A stretch of DNA of 64,000 bases from Brachynemurus nebulosus (Eukaryota > Arthropoda > Insecta > Neuroptera > Myrmeleontidae). Below, one piece after another: positions 21,489-34,440 of this stretch. The stretch is from positions 7,376,709 to 7,440,708 of the forward strand of contig JAPWDM010000015.1 in assembly GCA_035578155.1 (NCBI GenBank), in the 5' to 3' direction. Both the position numbers and the translations under genes were made by a program. The notes under the pieces were generated by a model that was not told the origin of the DNA, did not search any database, and was given only the letters and a program-made list of their open reading frames with translations. Numbering within the stretch: position 1 is the stretch's first letter; each line of letters begins with the position of its first letter.

Positions 21489-24400
21489 ATGGAGAGAAAT
21501 AAAAAGAAAAACTCCCGGAAAAATGCCGCTGCCGGTGGAGCGACCGGGCGCATCAGGGTCACCACTGAATGTGACAGTTTAGATCGCGGTGACGACAGGC
21601 TGGGTTCTAGGCAGCCACCTGTCAGCTGTAATAACACCTTCAGCCAAAATACTACTGCCCTACTTACAGAGCCACCAACACCTTTGGCTCAGCCGACTTT
21701 AAGTGTTTCCTCGGAGCACCCTTTGGGGACCACTAAAGCTGGTAAGAAGCGTGTGCGTATGCAATGGACAGATGAACTGAATGAATTCATCGTACGCACA
21801 TACTTCAAAGTTACTAGACTTGAAACGGAAAAAACTGGTTACCGTACAAAATTACATCAAGAGTTCGCGCACAGCTACCCTCACCTAAGTCGCGTTACTG
21901 AACAGAGACTGGCAGACCAAAAACGTGTCATTTTTACCAATAACCTCATCCCTTCCTCCCTCATAAACACCATTAAAACACAAGTCGCACATCAATTTGC
22001 TCAAAATGAAGAAAGTCAGGACGACGGCCCACCAGAAATGGAGAGCCCCACACAAAACGACACTCAACAACTTGTCGAGAATGAGCCTGACCACCATGAG
22101 ACAGCAGTAAATGACACCCTACTGCAAAAGATCGAACTGGAATTTAACACAGCGCTTACTGAATTTGAAGGGACGGACCCCACACATAGGTACTTGTTGC
22201 CTAAACAACACATCTCACGTAGATTGGCTGAGATCGTTGAGATATTGAACAATACAATACTGCCTAAACACTTAGAAACATGTGACAATTTTATCGAGTT
22301 ACACACAGCTATCTTATCGAGTTACACACAGCTATCTATTGTGGAGCCGTTGCAGCTATACGTTGTAACGGGTCCGATGTAACACCACCTGTAGCGCACA
22401 ACTCGAAGGAACACAAAACTCCTGCCTGGGAAACACGATTGAATAAATGCATCAGCAACATCCGATGCAACCTCGGCAGGATCACCCAATACCAACAGGG
22501 TACGAGGTCCAAACGGCTCAACAAATACATACACGACATATTACGCAAACACACAGTACACACACAATACGAGGAACCCAATAAAACACTCACAGAGATC
22601 AGAGATACGCTTCACCAAAAATTAACAGCACTAGCGAAGCGCTTACGAAGATATAAGACCAGTACTGAACGCAGACGACAAAACCAAGCGTTCAGCAGAA
22701 ACGAGAGACGGTTTTATCAGTCTCCAACGAACACGGTAACTGACAGTAATGGTCTACCGGAAAAGAACGCACTCCATAGTTTCTGGGCGAATATATGGTC
22801 CAACACCATTGACCATAATGACAAAGCCAGCTGGATCGATACAGAGTACAGGAATAACGAACATCTTCCGGAGATGCCCTATACGGACATTACTACAGAG
22901 GACGTCTCCAGAGCTTTACAGAGATCGCATAACTGGAAGGCACCTGGCATCGACAACATAGAAAACTACTAGCTCAAACACTTTACATCAACACATAAGT
23001 ATCTCGCTGAACACTTTACACTATTTATAAAAACACCAAACCTGACACCGAAGTTCCTAACGCAGGGTATCACATACATGAAATCTAAAAACAGTGATAC
23101 AAAAAATCCTGCGAATTATAGGCCTATCACCTGCTTGCCTACAGTGTATAAGATTTTGACGTCCTGTCTGGCAGAAAAGATCAATGAGCATTGTCAGATT
23201 AACACCATACTGACAGAAGAACAAAAGGGATGTCGAAAGAGGTCACAAGGCTGCAAAGAGCAGCTTCTGATTGACTCCGTAGTACTGGAACAAGCGAAAG
23301 GGAGAAAACGTAACCTGTACACAGCGTTTATTGATTATAAAAAGGCATTTGATTCGGTCCCGCACTCCTGGTTGCGGAGAGTATTGGAGCTGTACAAAAT
23401 ACACCCAAGTATCGTGAACTTCCTTGGAACGATCATGTCCGACTGGCGAACGACCTTACATTTGAGTATTGGTAATGAAAAAACAACAAGCGACCTTATT
23501 CAAGTAAGACGCGGCATATTCCAAGGCGACTCATTGAGTCCATTATGGTTTTGTCTCGCAATGAATCCACTTTCTCGCCTGTTAAATGAAACCAAATACG
23601 GTTACAATGTAGGTACGCAAAAGAATTCGCGCCATACCATTTCACATCTAATGTACATGGATGATATTAAGATCTATGCAGCTACTAAACATCAATTACA
23701 GCAGCTGCTGGGACTTTCCCACGAGGTTTCGCGAGACCTCTGTATGGAGTTCGGAATCGATAAATGTCGAACACACTGTCGTTCTGGAGGAAAACGAGAT
23801 GCGGTCGCATTCGAACTCGAACCAGAGTCTGTTATGCAGCCCATGGACGAGGGAGAGTCGTACCGGTATCTCGGATTCAATCAGGATGAACGTACAGATC
23901 ACAGCGCTGTAAAACAACACCTGATGCAGCAATACCTAACGCGTGTACGGAGATTACTGAGCACCCACCTTGATGGAAAAAAAACCATCAAAGCAATTAA
24001 CACCTACGCAGTTCCGGTGCTAACATACTCATTTGGGGTAATCAAATGGACGCCTACGGACTTGACAAACATCGAGATCAAGACCCGCGTCCTTATGACC
24101 AAATACAGAATTCATCATCCCAAAGCAGCGATAGAACGATTGACGCTGCCAAGAGCCGAAGGGGGTCGAGGTCTTATAGACATAAGGAACACGCATAATA
24201 AACAGGTTCATAACTTGCGAGAATACTTTTACACCAAAACACACACATCACACTTACACAATGTAATAATCCAAGCCGACAAGGCATACACACCATTAAA
24301 CCTCTCACACACAGAAATGCCAGATAGTTTTTGCCGTTTGGTCACGAAGGAGGACAAAATTCAGCAATGGATTCGGAAGCCTTTACATGGGAGACATCCA

Positions 24401-25705
24401 CATGATCTTAATCAGAGTAACGTCGACAAAGCAGCGTCGCACGCCTGGTTGAGTCAAGGAAGTCTTTTCCCGGAGACTGAAGGATTCATGCTAGCTATAC
24501 AAGATCAAGTAATTCATACAAAGAATTACTCAAAATACATACTTCGTGACTCGTCAATAACATCTGACTCATGCCGGAGATGCCATTCCAAACCTGAAAC
24601 GATCCAACACATCATAGCTGCCTGTACTCAGCTCGCTCAGTCCGAATACAAACACCGTCACGACCAGGTTGGCAAAATCATATACCAGAAACTAGCGGTT
24701 AAGCACCACCTTATAACCGATAAAACACCTTACTACAAGCTCACACCAAAAGTAGTAGCGGAGAATGACTCCTGTAGACTTTACTGGGATCGGTCGATTA
24801 TTACAGATAAGACCATAAATCATAATCGACCAGATATCACCTTCGCAATGAAAAACACTAAGACAACCTATCTGATCGATATTGCGGTTCCAAATACACA
24901 CAACTTACAAAAAACACACGCAGTTAAATTGGATAAATACACTGACCTCGCAGCCGAAATAAAACAACAATGGCGAATGGAACATGTCCACATCGTTCCA
25001 ATAGTGCTCAGTGCCACCGGGGTCATTCCACACACACTACATAATAGTTTGAGCCTCTTGGGTCTCCCAAAATACACATATGTCACTATGCAAAAGGCAG
25101 TGATCATAAACACGTGTCGTATAGTACGGAAGTTCCTCAGTAATACGAATCCGACTGCGATATGTGAAAGCACAAGACCTGCTTCTGCTCCATCTGAGCC
25201 ATCTACAGTGAGCGAACAATACACTGACACTCATCCTACTGACACACAACACACATACATAAACACACAATACACTAACACTGAAAGACAAACACTTAAC
25301 ACACATATAGATCCAGATTCGTCTGATGGAGAGGGGGGATCGAACAACTGCCGCACTGTCACTGTTACCGCTCTGGTGCACAATCCTCCCCAATTCAATA
25401 ACACACAAGGTCCGTCAACATCTGTACCATCTAAACGCGCAGTTCCAGGAACACCCGATCTTAATGAGCAATTTGATGAACCAGAAAACATCTACACCAA
25501 GAAACGTAAAATAGAAAGACACATCCACACACATACACAAACACACACACAAACACAAACAGTCCTTTCCCTTCCCTCTGTCCCTACTCCTACCTACCAT
25601 CTGAGGACACGAAAACGAACTAGGCTTTCACAGCCCTCTGTCATTGAGCCAACATCTACGCTCCCACAAAAGTCTCGCCGTACGACCCAGTGTACACCAA
25701 AATAG
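21489..25705 (+). pseudogene. Dong-like retrotransposon protein, copy C (frameshift plus nonsense)
   Basis: Candidate ATG at 21489; the frame is also open upstream through the 5' leader. The Myb/SANT-like block MQWTDELNEF lies near 21760-21790. A 23-bp tandem duplication (22291-22313 repeated as 22314-22336) shifts the frame by +2. A TAG at 22970-22972 replaces the Trp codon found in copy B. After that the frame is open to 25705. The RT is otherwise sound: NYRPITC (about 23110), YKKAFDSVPH, FQGDSLSP, and intact YMDD (about 23653-23667). The knuckle CRRCHSKPETIQH is near 24572, the endonuclease Asp of NRPDIT near 24833, and the second acidic residue in LIDIAVP at 24878-24880. The Thr/His-rich tail is partly encoded by ACAC repeats (25520-25560). 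The duplication and nonsense codon are not in copy B, so they arose after the arms separated. Confidence 0.88.
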
Positions 25706-26493
25706 ACGAATAACACCTCGTTTCAAGTAGCAATAACAACAATATAGGGAGTGATGTGACAAACCCGTCCGTGAATGTACTACGGTACTTTTACGGATTG
25801 GTTTGGCACATTACCCTTCCACAGAGCCTAATACCTTGCATAATGCCGGTATAGGTGAATGTTACCCAGTACTGTCCTACTGAGTAGTGAGCGCCAGGTT
25901 GGCGTAAAAGTCTATAATAATAATAATAATAGTATAAATAAATAAAATGAATTATATAATTCAATTTATACAAATAAAAATTATATGAGAATTTTCTGTT
26001 ATTTTATTTTTTAATTTTTTATCGTTCCAATAAGAATATTCCTATTGTCATTAAAAACGCAACTTATTTTCATTAAAAAAATTCATTCAAGTGAATTAGC
26101 TAAATTCTAAATAATTAACAACACATTTTTTAAAAACTTTCACGTATTATTGTATTAACAAGAAATTTTATCTAAAATCTAGTACAATATTACTCTTGTA
26201 TTTAAATTAGTACTCTGTGAGTAAAATTATATCGTGTACATCTCTATGATACGATGATTCTAGCATACATAGTTTATAGACAGTAATAGCGTTCGGTATA
26301 CATCGTATATATCCTTCACCCTTCTCTCAAGAACACGGAAAGTGAGACAGGAATATACAAATATCTCCAAAGTAAGACAAAAGTTCTTCAAAACAAGTGT
26401 AATGTTCTTAAAAATAAGAGCAAGACACTTTGGCTAGGTGCGGTACGAATAGGCCCACTAGTATCTTGCACTGTGTAAAGTTTTAGTAGATTT

Positions 26494-26540
26494 CCACCTT
26501 AAATTGGGTGTTTCGTTGGAAAACGCCCAATTTAAGGTGG
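26494..26540. other. Perfect 15-bp hairpin
   Basis: CCACCTTAAATTGGG (26494-26508) and its exact complement (26526-26540) around a 17-nt loop, just outside the palindrome. Possibly a tiny foldback MITE remnant. Confidence 0.7.
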
Positions 26541-26884
26541 TGGAAATATTTTTGTCACTACTCATTAATAAGGGTAATTTTCCAATAAATTCGAAAACTG
26601 CAAAGAAAAAAATTTCTGAACTAAAACTAAGCTTAACTGGTTAGCATAGTTTATACACCAGACTAATTACCCAATCAAGGAAACTCACTTCTATAGCTAT
26701 TTAAAATGGATTATAAAATATAGAATACTTTTTTTAAAATTTATTACAATCATTGTTTATAAACATATATATTGAAAAAAAAAGTTACCCTAGATCCACG
26801 TAACTTTGTCATAATAATTTTCCATTCAAATTTAAATAAAATGAAGACAAAATTAATTTATTTTTATAAAATATGAGAATATTT

Positions 26885-27380
26885 TACTTTGCGAATTTTC
26901 ACTGTGAATAAGACTTGTCTTTTACTAACTAGCTTTCGAGTAGTTAACTCATCATCAGATTTAACTCAGTTAAAGATACTACATTTGAAACACTACATTT
27001 TTATTATGTTATATGATGTCTATTTTATCGTTTGGTTACGTAAATACAGGACGTAAAAACCCAGAGAGTATTGATAATAAATTCTGGTGCAGGTAGAGTA
27101 AATAAAAAAATAATATAAAAACAAATCAATTGTTCCAAGAATACAACATCCGGAATAAACCAAGAAGGTATTGACATGGAACAATACAGTAATTACATGA
27201 TTGGATAAACCCGTCGAGTTTTTTTCCCTTTTGATGTCGTAATTATATTGAGACAATCTCGTGCTCAAGCGTTGAGACGTTTGACCTATATAAAATTTTG
27301 GACAGTCCTGGCATGGGACTTTAAAAACATATTTTTTATGGGACAAGTTACAACATATTTTTTATAACAAGTCAAAATAT
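26885..27380 (-). pseudogene. Penelope-like element remnant (GIY-YIG endonuclease start and 3' end)
   Basis: On the minus strand, 27346 downward reads KYVFKVPCQDCPKFYIGQTS..RL..RL, the start of the GIY-YIG endonuclease found at the C-terminus of Penelope-like elements, including the CX2C half of their zinc motif. The match fades after about 50 codons and the frame decays, so the rest of the domain is lost. Downstream, near 26930-26960, the sequence GAGTTAACTACTCGAAAG lies where Penelope elements have a similar stretch close to the 3' end. The reverse transcriptase is missing. An old, inactive 3' fragment. Confidence 0.7.
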
Positions 27381-29800
27381 ATATTTTTTTAGACCGTCAC
27401 ATGAACTCTAAGAACGAGGAAGGGAACATTTTGTTGCACTTCTTAGAGTTCTATTGTGCTTTAGAATTAAGGCAGATGCTTTACTTTATGGCCCTTTTTA
27501 TACAGAAATAATATATGTAATACCGAACATGGCATGCATTTGTATTCAAATATTATTATGTTTTACCAGTTAAAATTTTTCCAAAAAATATGTGTTAAAG
27601 AGTACTAAGAGACATATTACTGAACAAAAAATAATGGGTGTCGCTAACGCGTAAGTGCCAAAAAAATTTACTTAAATTAAAAAATTTTAAATACTTATTA
27701 TAATAAAGCGATATAACGTTAAATTTTTTTTATTACTCATGCGGGATAAGTAGTAACTTGACGCACACATTTTTGTACGCAAAATAGCTGTTTTCCCACT
27801 GTACTCTTCCCACATATTTTTTTGCGTGCGGAAAGTGTACTTTCCACACGCTAATTGACAATAAAACACGCAAAATTTAATCAAAACATGCAAAGCGGCC
27901 TCTTGACTTTTCGTTTAATAAATATTTCATAATTATTTCTATAGAAACCACCAACAAAATAATTTAAACAAAATTTAATTCAAAAAAAAAAAAGGACAAA
28001 CACTTTAAAATATTATTTTAAAAAGGAATAAAAAATAGTAATAATAATGGAAAAAAGTATGTGAAACTCGTGATAAAAAATAGTATATGCAACTCGTGTA
28101 GGATTGTCGATTGCCCACTCGAGTGAATGAGCGCACGATCGTAGTGAGTTCTCGTGGACAATCAACAATTTCCCGCACTTATTGCAAAATAAACTATTTT
28201 ATTACTTTGCCTAAGGTGGGTACACAATATATATTAAACTCAAATAAATCGGCTCAGTAATTTCGTCAAAAAAAATTTTTTTTGAAAATTTTTGTCATTT
28301 TGTGTATTCATAAACTATTAGCCTTGGAGGGTTAAAATTTGGTAGGAATGTACCTGGGGCTAAGAAGTATTATTTCCTCTGAAAACAGTCAATTTTGCGT
28401 CAAGGGCCGTTTTCCTTTTCGTACCCGGCTATGCCCTTTAAGAAAGTTAACAATAATGTAAAATGCTCACCGATTAATCTGTGGTTCCGGCACCATTGTA
28501 TTAATCCTTCTTTTTCTTCATTGGCTTCGTAAGTAAAATGACTACCTGAGGTAGTGCTCCACTCTACCTGCTGTGCCCTCGAGCCTTTAACCTATACCCA
28601 ATGAGCGCTCAGTTCTGTGCTCATAAAATCTAAACAAATGCGAATTCCACTTCGATATCTTCAACATGTAATAAAAAAATCGGTTTTTTTGAACCTCCTG
28701 ATGTGGTTCCTCCTTAACTAATATTCTGTTTATTTCTTAATGTCAAGATTTTTAAAAATTTTAGTTGATGGTATATTCATATTGGATAAGAGTGTAAATA
28801 CATACCTCTATAATAAATTTGTATGTTTATGGTAAAATTTTGTGTGTGTTTCGAAGTGATTAATAAGAATATTGTGTTTCAGTGAATTTTCTTTAGTTTT
28901 GTAACATAATTTTGTATAATTATTTATTAGTGATTAATAAAAATTTATGTTTTCCGTAATTTTATGTCTCTTTATTTTTGTAACATAACTTCATATTAGT
29001 AAATTTTGTATTACTTTAATTAAAATTAAGTTAAGATAAAAAATATGTTTTGTTTTATTTAATTCTTAATACAATTTGTCGAATATAATAAGTTTTATAT
29101 TAATTTATTGAGAAAGTACGTCGGGTTACTAATTAGAGTAATTATTGGCGATAAGTCTTAGTTTGTGCAGTACTTATTTTAAAAAATAGTTAACGTTTTA
29201 TGACATAACTATGCCTAAAATCTATGCTTGTATATTTGTCGCCTAGTATCAAAATCTACTAAATGCACTTTTCGAATTTTTCGATTTTTTAGGGCCATTA
29301 ATTTCTAAATGCAACAAGGCACGTGCCCCTTAAGGGAGGAGTTCACGCCAGAAGCGGCTAATAAACTAATTTTTTTCGAATCTCGTTTTTTGTTTTTATT
29401 TCGTTCTGTGGTTCTTTATAAACACGGTGATATATAAAACATGGCCAAAAGTTTTTTTTTTCAAGTAGAAAAATATTTATTTGTGAGCCGCTGCACAGCC
29501 AAGTTGCTGCTCCTTTGCAGATAACGTTCGCCTCCCCTCGCGATTTGATCAGTAATATTTAGTTTTGGTGTGTACACGAGTTACAGTATGCACTGAGATA
29601 ATGTTCTTTTATTTGTATGTCTTTGTAGACGTTTTAATAAACAGTGAGTAAACCGCTTCTTTTGTTATTATTTTTGTTTTTTACCGTTTCCCGAAGCTTG
29701 TGTTTTTCCCGACAAGGAAAATCATATCTCAAGTTCTAGAAAAGATAGAGACTTAATTTTTTTTTATTTTGTTCATAAACATATTGCGCATAAAGTGGAG
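27381..29800. other. AT-rich noncoding stretch with repeat-like blocks
   Basis: No supported gene. Repeat-like features: two copies of a TATGYRAACTCGTG block near 28055-28100, and 28300-28380 (AAACTATTAGCC, GGGTTAAAATTTGG), which resembles 48590-48625. An A/T-rich core lies at 28720-29100. Probably decayed elements; borders not resolved. Confidence 0.4.
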
Positions 29801-31522
29801 TATGCTTTTTCCATTTGAACAATTGTAACCACAGAAAAAATAGAACGAATACAACTATCGCTTTTCTGCAATCACTTATGGGAGTTTATGTGCATCTTAG
29901 GCTACTTAGTCCTCATTCATTCGCTAGCACTCAATGGGTATTTTTCAATTGTTGTCATATTGTTACTTCTCGTATTAACACGGTATATGTACGTGGTATA
30001 CGTACATCATACGTACCACCACCACGTACATATTATGTATATATGTATGCAAGACACCCATACACACAACATCCAACGGACTAACACACACAACTCCGGG
30101 TGCACATATATAACATAGTGGGGGTTTATTTTCTATCCTTTTGTGGTTACGCTCGTTTCCCTAGTATAGAGATAGTAATGTTCGTTCTCTTGTTCTCTGA
30201 TTGTAACTATTTTTAAACATTTTTTTTTAATAAAAAATTGGGTTTTATAATTTTTAGAACTTTGGGATTACAATTTTATAGTTAATTTTTAAAATTACCT
30301 GAAACCCATACTCAGCTTTATGGACAGGTCCTTTAGGAATAAAATAATGAAAAAATATTTAAAAAATATTCATTACTTTTTGAGATATGACGTTATTTGT
30401 AAACGCTTAAAAACTTGTGAAAAAGCGCCCCCCCCCCCTACAGGGAAGAGTAATGAATGTTTCAAAAACAAAATTTTCTATTTGAAACCATCCCTAATTT
30501 GAAAAAAATTTCAACAAGCAAAATAATCATAAATAAAAAAGTTGCTTTTTTATTTGAACTCCTTCCTTAACATTTTTTGTTGTAATTTTAACTGCTTACT
30601 AATGAAATCTACAACTGAAATATAACATAATTTTCAAATCCTGCTAAAATTACATTGAAAACTTTACAAATCCTGCTAAATACCTATACATAACCTATAT
30701 TTTAGATTTTAACCGTTCAAATTTAATTTTTTCACTGGCATACGGGATGTACGAAGTATAAAATTATGTTTTCACGTAAAATTTGTATTTTAGTATTTAT
30801 CTAAAATTTTAAATAATGAAATCATATATGTAAATGAATTACTAAGTAAGCACTTTGATTTTAAGTGACAAAATGAAAATAGTTTACAATATTACAAAAC
30901 AAATTGTATCGTCTAACCCTGATACATCCAATATTGCTAAATCAAGTTTTTTTTTAATAAATTTCCCTTATAATTTCTGTTTTAACACGCGCTTTATATA
31001 AATGTTACTATCAAAACCTAATAAATTCAAATAATTTTGACTAAAAAAGGGGTAAAACGATAATTTTGTTTTTTGATAATAGTACTAATCATCTTTTTTA
31101 CCTTGTTAGTTAATATAATTATGACCTTTTAATCGAAAAATTAATTTTGAACTGAGATGGTTTTTTGCGATTTCCCACGATTTTTATAAAGTGGAATTAG
31201 TAGATTTTGATACTAGGCAAATCATTTTATAATTACAGTTTTCTTTTTTTGGGTTGAAAATTCACCTTATTTTACTAATTTTAAATTTCATCAATGAATT
31301 AAAATTACAGTTGTGATTGACTGTCAAAATCAGTCTCATCAAATGCGTATGTATTATTACATTATGTTTAAAGCTTTTGTGTTTTAAGTATTTTTAAACC
31401 GTAGATCTCCAAAAATAATTCAAAATTAAAATGAACTTAGTAGAGAAAAAGATGCTATAAAAATCTTAATTTTTTTATTATTCGTAGACATAGAATGTAG
31501 AAAAAGCCACTTAGAGACCTTC
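29801..31522. other. Noncoding, repeat-like; short hairpin at 29987-30031
   Basis: ATGTACGTGGT (29987-29997) pairs with ACCACGTACAT (30021-30031). The block around 30140-30200 (GTATAGAGATAGTAATGTT) is similar to 46487-46545, so it is a dispersed repeat. A C-run occurs at 30429. The ORFs here are short and show no motif. Confidence 0.45.
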
Positions 31523-31530
31523 GTATGCAC
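31523..31530 (+). repeat. Target-site duplication GTATGCAC (left)
   Basis: Exact 8-bp match to 35231-35238, immediately outside the TIRs of 31531-35230. Confidence 0.85.
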
Positions 31531-31849
31531 TAGTGATGGGCTAGTAACTAACTAACTGTTAAAAAATACCAGTTACTTGTAAAGTAACTAACTAACTAGT
31601 GATGCCATTTGAATACCCTTAGTTACTTAGGTAGTTACCATGGATGTATTATACAATAAATTATGTATATGTTGCAGCTATATTGTCAAAACCGTTTTAT
31701 TATAATAACGCTAGTCAAATTATAAAAAAACCAAATATTGTCAACTGATGTTGTCCCTTACAATACACCTAGTAAATTTCAGTGTTATTATAATTTCGCT
31801 AGACTCATTTAGAGAAATTGTGAAGTGTAATGCTTTTTGGCAATATAAC

Positions 31850-32770
31850 CAAATCAGCGTACAGGAAAATATCTATTGTAAAAGTAAACACGATATGAAT
31901 ACGAAACTAATGATGTCAAAAAACTACTGAATCGATTTTGTAAGTTTAGATATTTACATAAATATGCTTTGGAATAACCGATAAGAAATTTTTATTCCGT
32001 TTAAGTTTTCTGTGGGTTGTGAATACTAAAATAAATAATGTCTTCACTATTAAGCCTATTTCAATAAAATTTTGAGGGGATACTTATATGGTTTAGAATA
32101 ATTAATAGGATAATTTATATCCTGGTTGAAGGTTCCTACAGGATATGAATACGAAACTAAGTGGTATCAAAACTACAAAACCGATTTCAATCAAATTTGG
32201 TATGAATACCTTTATGCTTTGGAATAACAAACAGAAAATGTTTATCCCGATTATAGGTTCCCATGGGAAATCAAATAAATTATTCAGTCAGCCGAAAATT
32301 ATTGAAACGATTTCATTCAGTTTTAGCATGGATACTTATACCTTATGGAACAACACATACGATAATTTTCATCCTGATTAAGGATTCCCTCAGGGAACAA
32401 AATAAATTATTCAATCACGTCAGAACTATTGAACAGATTTCAATTAAATTTAATTTAGATTTAGAGTAACTGCTGGGATAGTTTGTATCCCGATTGAAAG
32501 TTCCTAAGGGATATGAATATGAAACTAATTAATGTTAAAACTACTGATTCCATTTCAATCAAATCTGATATGAATACTTTTATATTTTGGAATAACAAAC
32601 AGGAAATTTTTATCCCGATTATAGGTTCCCATGGGAAACCTAATAAATTGTTCAATAACGTCAAAACTAGGCAAGCGATTTCAATTCTATTCAGTACTGA
32701 CGCTCACATGCTTTGGAATAGCTGGTGGCATAGTGCGTATTCCGACTAAACGATTCTGTGGAATATAAAT
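31850..32770 (+). repeat. ~122-bp tandem repeats, forward array
   Basis: Diverged units recognised by TTTGGAATAAC-type words at about 31968, 32094, 32216, 32346, 32466, 32588 and 32710. Confidence 0.7.
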
Positions 32771-33829
32771 ACGAAAGGTCCCCGTGGGAAATAAACTAAT
32801 CATTACACACAAAAGTTATATTGTATACTTAACCTATATTCAAATTCAAATACGGTTCATTTTACTTACATTTAACCATGCTTCATCACTGAATTTAAAT
32901 AATTTCTGTTTTCTTGGTTTTATCTCTTTTATTATTGAATTTACGTAAATTTTAAAGTTACAGTTTGTTTTTAGAAAAGAATAGAATATTGATTTATTTC
33001 GAAAATAAGAATTATTTAATTTTTTAACGATAACTCAGGATCAATTGTATTTGAAATGAGGTATAGCTACATAGTAATTTCCGAACAATTAAAATTAAAT
33101 AGAACTTGATCAGTTTGTCACGTTTTTCTCTTATGTCAAGTATGTAATATAATAATAATTTTATTACTTGACGTTTTTGTAAATTTTTCGTGCAATGATC
33201 CAAACACCCTCACCGGTCTAGTCGATCTTTAAATATAAATTTTGAACATATGGTATGGGGCAGTTCAACATAACGGATGAAGAATACTTTTTTTTTTAAA
33301 TACATAGTTTTATGATTTTTCAAGTGAATGCTATTGTTTGATTTCTTTTTCCCAATCCGTATGCTATAAATCAGATATTTTTATGTGAATTTCAAAAGAA
33401 AACCCTGATATCCTTCACAGTACAAGAATTTTAATTTGTATGTCATGGGAAGACTCATCAGCGATATAAACCAGATTATATTAGTATCTAAGCTGTAAAC
33501 CCTAGACTACCTCTTAATGAAAATTTTACTAGAGCTAATAATAAAAAGCTCGAGCTAATAATAAAAAGCTGAAAAATATTCTAAATTGAAATCTTATTAT
33601 GTGTCCGGTTTTTCCTTTAGAAAACCGGGATAAAACTATTGTACATATTAATTCACAATAAAGTAGTTCAACCGCTTTGATATAATTAAAATAAATTCCA
33701 TGTTCCTACCGAACGATATCTCGGAAAAAACGGAGCAGCAATTTAATATTATTTCTAAATTCTTTAGTCAATCAATAAACAATCTAAAGAAAATCAACAT
33801 TAATAATTAATTTATGAAATAGTAGCTCA

Positions 33830-34440
33830 TTTCCCACGGGAATATTCAATCTGTATAAAAAGTATACCATATATTTATTATTTTAAGGTATATGCCAATA
33901 CTAAATTTGATTAAAATTGTTTCAGTAGTTTTGGTATTATTTCCTATCGTAATAGTAGGCGATAGGAACTTTCAAACGGGATACAGATTATTCCGTTAGT
34001 TATTAAAAAGCATATCATATAAATACGTATCTAAATCAAATTTAATTGACATTCATTCAATAATTTTGAGGTGACTCAAGAATTTAGTCTGTGTCCCACT
34101 GGAACTCTTAACTGGGATAAAAATGTTTCTATCAGTTATTCCAAAGTGTATAAGTTTATATACGAAAGCAAACTGAAATCGCTTCAGTAATTTTGACCTG
34201 ACTGAATAATTTATTTTGTATCCCTCAGGAGCCTTTAATCGGGATAAAAATTTCCTTTCTGTTATTCCAAAGTATAAAAGTGTCCTTACTAAATTTAATT
34301 GAAATCAATTTTGTAGTTTTACATTAATTAGTTTCGTATTAATATCCCGCAGGAACCTTCACCCAACATATAAATTATCCTATCAGTTATTCTAAGCCAT
34401 AAAATATTTCTACTAAATTTTGTTGAGATCGGTTTAGTAG
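33830..34440 (-). repeat. ~122-bp tandem repeats, inverted array
   Basis: Inverse of the forward array, with words like TTATTCCAAAG at about 34003, 34138, 34261 and 34388. Confidence 0.7.

Larger units (their letters stand above)
21399..25913 (+). mobile_element. R4/Dong-like retrotransposon, copy C
   Basis: About 4.5 kb between TAA tracts on both sides (21356-21398 and about 25912-25931). Inverted counterpart of copy B in the palindrome. Its RT active site is intact but its frame is broken twice. Confidence 0.9.
19784..26456 (-). repeat. Giant palindrome, right arm
   Basis: Inverted counterpart of 10025-18321. Pairing positions sum to about 38105 in the inner part and 36480 outside the X insertion. 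Contains one MITE and Dong copy C and ends at AGGCCC (26456). The outer flanks (TTTTTAA on the left, ACTAGTA on the right) show no direct repeat. Confidence 0.95.

Noticed and set aside
10025..26456. The whole palindrome as one transposon with target duplication
   Set aside because: The bases outside the two ends (TTTTTAA and ACTAGTA) share no direct repeat, and both arms already contain later insertions. Segmental inverted duplication fits better.
29815..30118. Short ORFs around 29.8-30.1 kb
   Set aside because: Low-complexity CA/GTAC-rich sequence with no conserved motif, similar to other noncoding repeats in the window.
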